DNA of 64,000 nucleotides from Heliocidaris erythrogramma (lineage: Eukaryota; Echinodermata; Echinoidea; Camarodonta; Echinometridae): assembly GCA_025617745.1 (NCBI GenBank), contig CM046873.1, positions 33,055,101-33,119,100 on the forward strand, given 5' to 3'. The notes under the pieces were generated by a model. That model was not told where the DNA came from, searched no databases, and saw only the letters and a list, made by a program, of their open reading frames with translations. The position numbers and the translations under genes were made by a program. Shown one piece after another: positions 41,701-50,700 of this stretch. Within the stretch, counting starts at the first letter, position 1; every line of letters starts with the position of its first letter.

Positions 41701-44700
41701 TCTTGCTGCAGCTAAAGATGTTATCACACTGATGCAATAACAACCATCTTAAACATTGCCTGCTGATATTATGAAAAGCATATACTTACGCAAATAAAAC
41801 CGTCTTAAACATTGCCAGATATAACATCATGTCGTGTGTTGAGAACCAAAAAGGCATTAACTCGTGTCCTTTTACGCAGATTTACATGTATAACGCCCTT
41901 CTGGCTCTCACCAGACTACATGATGACATAGCAATGCAAGAATGGGAGGCCATTAACATTAAATGCTTGCTGCTGCTATTATCAGGATAAAGTTTAGTGC
42001 TGATTTCGCAGTTCCATTATGGTAAAATAGTCTTGGTGTTGTTGGAAAAGGTTATTATATAGTATGTACAGGTGTATGAATAATTGCCCATTATTGTACA
42101 CTGTGCATTTTGTAGGTTTGACGATCATCAAAATCAAAAAACAATAACAAATTCCACTTAATCTTGCTGAAAAAAAAATCACATACAGTTTAATACAAGC
42201 AATGCACACAGATATGAATACAAGTATGCCTATGGGACCAAAATCAAAATTTATTCCAAAGATTAAAACTATATTTACACTCACATTTGAAACATAAGAC
42301 CATTACAAAAGCAATGTGACACTGCTACTATGATAGCTTTCAGGATTAAAAATAATGAGAATTAGGCTTACAAATTATTTCACACCCATAGTAGAATGCG
42401 GCCTTCTCTTTAAAGGTGTTATCATACTTATGCAAATATAGTCATTTTAGACATGATGTCATATCTGGCCAAGTTTGGTCAGCCACTAGCATCACTTCCT
42501 TGCTGCTATTATTAAAAGATGTTATCATAGTTATGCAAATATAGTCATTTTAGACATGATGTCATATCTGGCCAAGTTTGGTCAGCCACTAAGCATTGCT
42601 TCCTTGCTGCTATTATGAACCCTTTCGAGACAATTGACCACATTTTGCATGAACAAGAAACTAAGTTGTTTTAATTTAATTGTAAGCTTCACAGAGTAGT
42701 TTGGTAACCATATTTTAAAAAAAAATGTATTTTGCATGATACTACATTATCTAGTTACTTTTCTTCATTTATTCATTGAGAAACATTTAGCTAGTGTATA
42801 TAGCCTCACAAGGAAGAAAGAGATACAGATTTTCAAAAAAGAAAAGGAGGGGGAGGGAGAGAGAGAGACGGGGAGGAGAATGACAGGGAAGAAAGAAACC
42901 AACACAGATACAAGAAGAAAAAGAGGGGAAGGGAGAGAGAGAGAGAAAGATGGAAGAGAATGAGAGGGAAGAAAGAGACCAAGACAGACCAGAAGAGAAA
43001 GGGGGAAGGGGAAGAGATAAGGGGAGGAAGACGGGGAAGAAAGCAAAGAGACCAACACAGATGCAAGAAATGAAAGAGGGGAGTGGAGAGAGAGAGAGAG
43101 GGAGACCAGCACAGATGCAAGAAAGAAAAAAAGGAAGGGAGAGAGAGAGAGAGAGGGAGAGGGGGGGGGGGGGGGGGATGGAGAGACAGACCAGAGAGGC
43201 AGACAGATGGAGAGAGAGTGAGAAGGAGATGCCGAAGAGAGACATACATGTACGAGATGTCACTCAGAGTAAGCTAGTACTGTCTAGCAAATAAGCCTGC
43301 AAGATCAGGAGCTTCTGAAGTAGATTTTCATGTCTGATTGCAAGGCCACCGTATCAAGACATTAACCCATTGACTACTGAGTTCTGTCCTTCCCATTGGC
43401 TTAACCCATTCCCTACCGGTACTGGCTGGCTTCTGTATTAAGCCTAGTATGGAAATGAGAGCATTTAGTAGTCATTGACTTAATCCAAGAACTACTCAGT
43501 TCCTGTTGGCAATGAGTTTGAAAGAAATTTTCTTTCTACCAAGTTAATCACAAAAATTCTCTTCAACTTGTTTGTTTGTTGTTGTTTTTTGCTGATATAG
43601 TCAGAACAACTGCAAAACCAGTAATTGATAGAGAAAACATGAAGCACAAGTAAGATAATTACATCAAGAAGTGACTGTATGATGCAGTTAACTGCTCTTC
43701 TTATTAATGTTTCACAAATTCTTATGTCTATGACAATGTCGAGGGGGGCGGAATCTAATCATCTTCGGTACACTGCTCTTCATATGAAGTTGGGGTTTTC
43801 CCTGAAAAAAAAAGAATATATAATGAATTGACATTTGATAAAAAATACTTGATATTTATTAATGAATTACTCTGTTATTTTGAATGTCTTGCCTCAAGTG
43901 TGTAATTAATTTTGACTGGTTTCTTTCATTTGAGTTCTATTTCTGTAGCAAAGCCAAGTGCATGAGTTTAAAATTATTCAGATGTCAAAAAGTACGAGAT
44001 ATGAATAACTTGAAGGGACTATTTCATATTGCCTGACATTTTATATAGTGCATATGAATTAACGTGAGCTGTTGAATATATATATCGTGTTTGTTTTCAC
44101 GAAGTGACGGTTGAACGTGCAATTAACTATTAAAAGGAAAGTTAGTTTTGAATAAATCGCTTTCAAAGTTTTAAAGCATAATCTCATCCTCTTTAGTGTA
44201 TGAAGGTTGAATAAATTTTATATCATGGGGTAGACCACATTTCAATGTTTAGTTCTATGTTTAATTATTTGCATATTTTTTTATATTTGGGGGGAAAGTG
44301 AGCTGTAAACATAACCGTCATTTCATGAAAACACAATTCAAGGACGCGCTTATGATTTGTTTTCACGAAGCGATGGCTCTCAGACCCTGTTTACAGTGAG
44401 AGTAAGCCCGGGCCGAGGCCGGGCTAAATTTCACTGTAAACGCTCAAAAGGCCAAATGCGGTACCAAAAGCGGCCGCGCATTTGGACCACCTCTGGAGGT
44501 AGTCTCGGCCCGGCCTCGGCCCGGCCTTCTTTCACTGTAAACGCACGCGGGGCCAAATGCGGTACCAAATGCGATCCCGGAAGTGCAGCGATCATGACAT
44601 CATTGGATATGATGTCATGATCCCGCGGTTGCTTTGAGCATTGCATGCATTGTACGGCCTGAGCTGCTTTGTTGTCTTTTCTGCTGAGATTTCCAAAGTT

Positions 44701-47700
44701 TGTCCGTGTAAATAAAAGTCGACATACTAGTGTTTTTAATTCATTTATCATCGTTCATCTCTTGTGCTGTTTCGTTCGAAAGAGCAGGCCATTCCTCCTG
44801 CGACGATTCTCCTCACATTGCTCTCTCCTCATCCTCCTGTCACGATTATACCTTTGAATTCTACGAATACGACCTTCCTCATCCATCCTCTTGTCTTCTC
44901 GATCGTACAAAGATATTAAAATTGCGTAGAGAATATGAAATTATCCGAAGTTAAGCGAGCACCTGTGGTGTTCGATCGTTCGCCGTATGCATGCGAGCTA
45001 AAAAAAATATCGGTACAAATAACCCGCGCCACACACGTTTACCCACCAAACTACCCACCAAAATAAACGTTTGTTTACATTCAGAGCGCCACTACGACAA
45101 AATATTGAAAGGTTATAATTTAGGCCGGCCCGAGGCCCGCACTGTAAACGCACAAAATTGAGGGGCCGAGTACCGCAATTAGGGCCGGGCCGAGGCCGGG
45201 CTCGGCCCGGCCCTGCACTGTAAACGGGGTCTCAGCCACGCATGTGCAAAACATATGGGACTTGATGACCGCGCATTTAAGCGTCATTGCGCGTAAACAA
45301 AAATTCAAATCAACGACGCGCTGTTTTTTTTTTTCACGAAGTGACGGGTCTTAGCTGCGCACGTAAAACAAACGGGATGGCTGTAAGCCGTCACTTCGTG
45401 AAAACAGAAAATCCTTTTACTAGGTATTTTCTTGTTGACGTTATCGCCATAGTTACATAATTAGACATTATTATGATCTGAAACTTTGTGAGGTTCAAGA
45501 TGTTAGCGAATGATGTCCAAAAATGCAAAAAACTCAAATTTGAAAAAAAAAAAATGCGATTATCCTCACTCCCGTCACTTCGTGAAAACAGTAACGATTT
45601 AATGTCAAAATAGTGAATTACTCAGGTTGACATCAAGTTGACATTTTATGACATTGCAAATGTAGGTCAGGCCTAGATATTATGCTGTCCTGGTCAGTTC
45701 TCTCCATAATAAAAGGTACTCTAAAGAAACAATTCTACATCTTTTTATTAAATAGCCACAGAAAGAGGAAACAAAGATGTACACTTCAGTATCATTAATT
45801 TATTCACCATGGATGAAAACCCTGGACTGCCATATTGTTTGGAGTATATTATACATGTACACTGTATGTGTGTATGAGTGTATGAGTGTATGTGTGCCAA
45901 AAGTCATCTGTGGCAGGCCCCTGTTTGTTCCATTGATCAACCAAAGCAAGTAAAGAGTTAAATTGGATACAGAGAAGTAGTCATATACTTATACATGTAT
46001 ATGTAATGATAGAGCAAGAGAGAAAAAAATAAAGAAACATATAAGCTTTAATAAAAGAGTACTCTTTGGAGAAAGAGAGAGTTCAAGGGAAGAATTTTAT
46101 GAGTGATGACAATAAAATACCTGAAGACGCAAGTACAATATGATTTTTTCAAATTGATCTGTTTAATTATGTATTTGTCTCTTTTTTCCATTTTTTCCCC
46201 TTCCTACAGGGTATTCTTGGTTCAGGGTTTGCTTTAAAAGTACAACACAAGCAAAGACAAAAACATTTTAGTCGTCAAATTCCTGCAGCTGCTACCCTTA
46301 TTCAGGTATTTATCGCTCTGGCCCAAATTCATGAACTAGGGCCCTGTTTCATAATACTTGTTATCAATAACAAGTTGCAATAACTAAGCTACTGAAATCC
46401 TTGCATCTAATAGGCTGAGAGCAAATTTGTCATAGATTTGTGGAAGTTGTTATTTATATTAATTTTAATGAAATAGGGCCCAGGTTTGAATCGAAAACAT
46501 GGTTTTAATAATACCCTGCCCGAAATAAAATAGCCTAAAAATATGGGGAAAATAGTGGAAATATATTTTTTGACTATTTTTTCAATGGAAAAATAGTTTG
46601 TAAAATAGTGTGAAAATGTGGAAAAATAGTTTTAAAATATATTTTTTTCATATATTATTAAAAAAATTTAAAAGTTCTACTGAAAAAATTAAAAAAAAAT
46701 ATATATAGCATCCCATTTCTACTGAAAAAATAGAAAAAAATATATAGCATAAAATACCCCCCTCAAATGGGTAGAAAATATATTTTTGAACTATCTTTGA
46801 ACTATTTTTTCTTTCTATCAAAAAGAAAAGAAAATAATATAAACATAGCATGAAAATAGGTAAGTAATTTGCAGTCTAAAAAGTATTGGAAGTACAAAAA
46901 ATAGCTTAAAAATAGTACTGTAATTTGCAATATTAGAAGTACAAAAAATAGCATGAAAATAGTTAAGTAATTTGCAGTCTAAAAATCTATAGTAGACAAT
47001 GTTTTAAAAATAGTTTTAAAATAGCCTATCATGTGTGCAGAAGAAAAAAATTAGGTTAAAAATAGTTAAAAGTTGTCGAAGGTTAAAAAATAGTCCCCCA
47101 AAATAGCTTTTAAATAGTTATTAATCAGAAGCTGGCCGGGAAATAGTGAAAAAATAGTCTATTTATTTTCTAGTTTTCAAAAAATAGTATGGACATAGAC
47201 TATTTTTTTTCTATTTTTCAGCGAAAATATGAAAAAAATAGAGCTATTTTTTTTTAAATAGGAGAAAAATAGGGGAAAAGTAAGGAAAAATAGGGACAAA
47301 ATATATTTCTGTTAGCCGGAAAACGGGCAGGGTAATGATACTACTAATACTGTAGTTAGCATTTATAAAGCGCTGGATTACGTATAGCTTCTTTACAAAA
47401 CATGGAATGAATAACACTTTGCTTAATTTAAAAAGTAACTTAAACAATAACTTAAACGATAAAATGATAATGAAAAATACATTGAATAACTTAAAACTGC
47501 AAAGAATTATGAATTTTGAATTATGAATGAATTACAAGCTGATTAGTGCAATATGTTATGAATTTGTTATGAGAATGTAGGATTACTTTGTGTTAAAAAG
47601 GTAGGTCTTTAGTCTGCGTTTAAAGGTATCAACAGTTAGGGATTCACAGACAGAGTTTAGCAGTGCATACAAAAAAATATGACCTATGTTTGGTCAAAAA

Positions 47701-50700
47701 GGCTAAAAGAGAAAGACTTTGATTCTGGAAAATAATTCTTGAATGAAAATGTCTCCATTTAGTCAAATTACAAACTTGATTTTGAACATTTTCTTTCTTT
47801 GTCATTTGAACACCAGTGACTTGAACTGAATTGGCATTTTCAGACTTTTGATATTTTGAACGAAAATGGCAGTGTTTGGACCCATAATAGTAAAATACAT
47901 ATTTTGGGGGCAAATCATTGTTGATTATGTATTGCCTTTTTCATATGTCTGCTTCTACACTGAAGTGAAACGTTAACCAAATCTGGTTAAGGATAAAAGG
48001 AGATTTTTAGATTTAGTCTAAGAGTCTAAAAGTATGTGGAAATTTGTGATTAATGAAATGTTTAGATATTAAAAGATTAGATATAAATTTGCCCCTCCTG
48101 TCTCATTTTATTTAAAGGTATTTTTCTGCTTTTACATGTAACATCATTTTGATGAATGGTTTAGAATGAAATTTTTCAGTCTTGCTCTATGGTGTGGGCA
48201 TGTTTCTTTCTAGCATTGAAAATTTGAAATTATGAAGATGCATTTCGTCGATGTCTTTATTTGTCTTGAATATAGTGTGCCTGGAGATTATATGCCTCAA
48301 ATCAGGAGGGTTTCAAATCTGAAGCAACCTGGAAAATCCACTTAGCGCCCCCTACTCCGAACTTGCAACAATCCGTGCCTAACCAAATATCAGGGGTCGT
48401 GAACTCTGTCAAGCCTCACCTAGCGTTGAAGCGACGGAAAAGCTCCAAACTGAGTCTCAAGGAGGCGCTCTTGCCAACAACACTTCTGGAGCTGTGCGAG
48501 CAACCATCGGCCAATCAGAATGCAAATTCAAATACCTCACCGGGGGCTGGGGAGAAAATATCCCCCCTGATAGCGGGCGGGGTGGCCTGTAATTTAGCTG
48601 GATCTGTAGCAGTGGCTGCGGCTGGAGCCGGAGGTGATATGGTGTGTTACATGGAGGAACCCACCGCAGGTATTCAAACTGAAATTTATAGGACAATGAA
48701 GCACTTATATTTACATTTTAAAATCATTCCATTTCAGCCTCACTTCAATGACTTTATTGAAGTTTGCTTCAATAAAAGCGATGTTTTTAATTAGCTTGAA
48801 CCTACAACCGTCGTATCCACACCCAAATATGCATTCCCCCAAAACCTCTAAAAGTTTATCAGTATCCTGACAGTTTCGAGAACTGCCTCTGCCTAGTCTA
48901 TATGTGTGCCAATGGAAATATGGTGAGGATGTGTCCCTAGGGGATGGATCATGTGAGGACTTCTGCTTTAGAAAATGCATGTGCCTAATACAATTCAATT
49001 CATGGCCCCTACATTTTCCCTCTTATTCAGGGGACTTGATTTAGGCGCCTTACGAAAAGTTTTTACAGCGGCGGGCCCTCGGCGGCGCCGAATCATTCGG
49101 CGCCGCCGAGGGCCCGCCGCTGTAAAAACTTTTCGTAAGGCGCCTTATTCTCACTCATTCTGGATCTTATTGCTTCGAAAAACCAAAACTTAGATTCTGG
49201 TAGTGGAACTCTATTTTGAGAAAAATAGGTTTGAAATGACCCTGCATTGTTTATCTTGCTGTAGTTTGGACTAACAAAATGAAAAACAAACTCTTAAAAC
49301 TTGATGGACATCTCATGCAATGCACTAAAAGCACCTGGTTTAGTCCTTAACCCCTTCCTTGCCGTGGGCGGCAAATCATGCCTAAGAATACGAGTGTTTA
49401 AACAATGTTTTTTGGACTAAGAAAGGCCATGTTTTCTCTTCCTGAAACAGAAACAAATATGATCATACTGAAGTTTATTCCCATGGAGGATATTTTATAC
49501 CCAGTTCAACAATGAACCAAAATACTGAAGTCAAAATTTGACTCTTGATTTATAATCTATGATGAATGTTCAAGACTTTGGTGGCATGGAAGGGGTTAAC
49601 CTATGGTCGAAGCAACTGCATGTCCTGGTAGCCCTTTTTTTGTTGTTGCTAATTAGTCAACTATCATACAATTTCTATCAAATCATTTTTGCTGATTTCA
49701 TGTACATGTATTTGTACTCTTGAATACTCACTCATTGTAAGTTTGGTCTGAATGGGCTTGTTACGTTTACACACGTCACGTTCACGTCACCTTTTGAGCA
49801 GTTTCGTAGAAATACCTGATCTGATCTACGAATTGTAAGGTCTGCGGTTTCGTTGATTAGACCCTGGCTAATCTCCGAATACTCACGTTTTCACGTCGGG
49901 TTACGTGAGTGTTTTAAGGAACCTGCAACGGCTGATATTGAGGGTTAGGGTTAGGGTACCCTAACCCTAACCCTAACGTGACTAATCGAGGTTTACTGAT
50001 AGTATTTCTACGAATTGTTGCGTTTATGTAACCAAACACTTCATAGATTAGATGCCCCTTTTCTACAAAATAGCATGTTACGTGATTACATGACGTGAAC
50101 GTGACGCGAACGTGACGTGTGTAAACGTAACAAGCCGTCTGAATGTATGAAAGTTTATTTTCTGTTTTTACCAGGATTCCAGATTAACTTTAACATTTGT
50201 TGATTCTCCATAGGAAACCCAAACAGGAAGAGAGCAGTGGAGTTGTCGGTATCTGACAGCTCTCAAAGAACGATGAGGATGGGAGATATTATTTGCCTTG
50301 ATCCCCATGATGAGAGTGATAATTATAGCCTTCCCTATGTGCCTGAAACAATAACCACGTAAGTAATCTACATAAGCTTTAAAATCCTTAAATTGGCAAC
50401 AAATTGAGAGGTTCAAAATCATGTTTTTCATCAAAATTGGCAATTTTTTTCAACTAATCGACAAAATATCTAACCATGTATATTGTTCTCAAAGACATTA
50501 CACCTTATTAAAACCATGTAGCACTAAAAGAAAAAAATATTGTTGCCAATTTCAAGAACAAAATGTGATCAATTTAGCCCTTAAATAATTCCTGTCCTAA
50601 AAGGGTTAAAGGTGCTTCATCCTTTTTGCAGACCTACACAAAATTCGACCAAACTTTGCACAGGGTTAGTAGACATCCCGTGGATACTACCTATGAAATT

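Larger units (their letters stand above)
41030..42610. repeat. degenerate array of ~100-bp units, broken by MITEs
   Basis: Two adjacent units at 42418 and 42521 are nearly identical over about 100 bp (ATGCAAATATAGTCATTTTA, GACATGATGTCATATCTGG, GCTTCCTTGCTGCTATTAT). Older units with ATGATGTCAT, GGTGGA-CATTA and TTGCTGC lie at about 41050, 41655, 41760 and 41930. MITEs at 41122-41210, 41238-41648 and 41838-41913 sit between units. Confidence 0.65.

Noticed and set aside
42736-43294. Overlapping Ser/Pro/Leu and Arg/Glu-rich frames up to 158 residues
   Set aside because: Artefacts of a purine-rich minisatellite with a G17 run.
48363-48794. 143-residue open frame taken as a gene
   Set aside because: It is the right frame of a KCNQ1 exon but starts at an internal ATG equivalent and runs past the donor at 48670 into the intron.
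49941-49974. Telomere or chromosome-fusion scar
   Set aside because: The head-to-head telomere-like repeat lies exactly inside a TIR element with a 9-bp target duplication, so it is better explained as part of that element.
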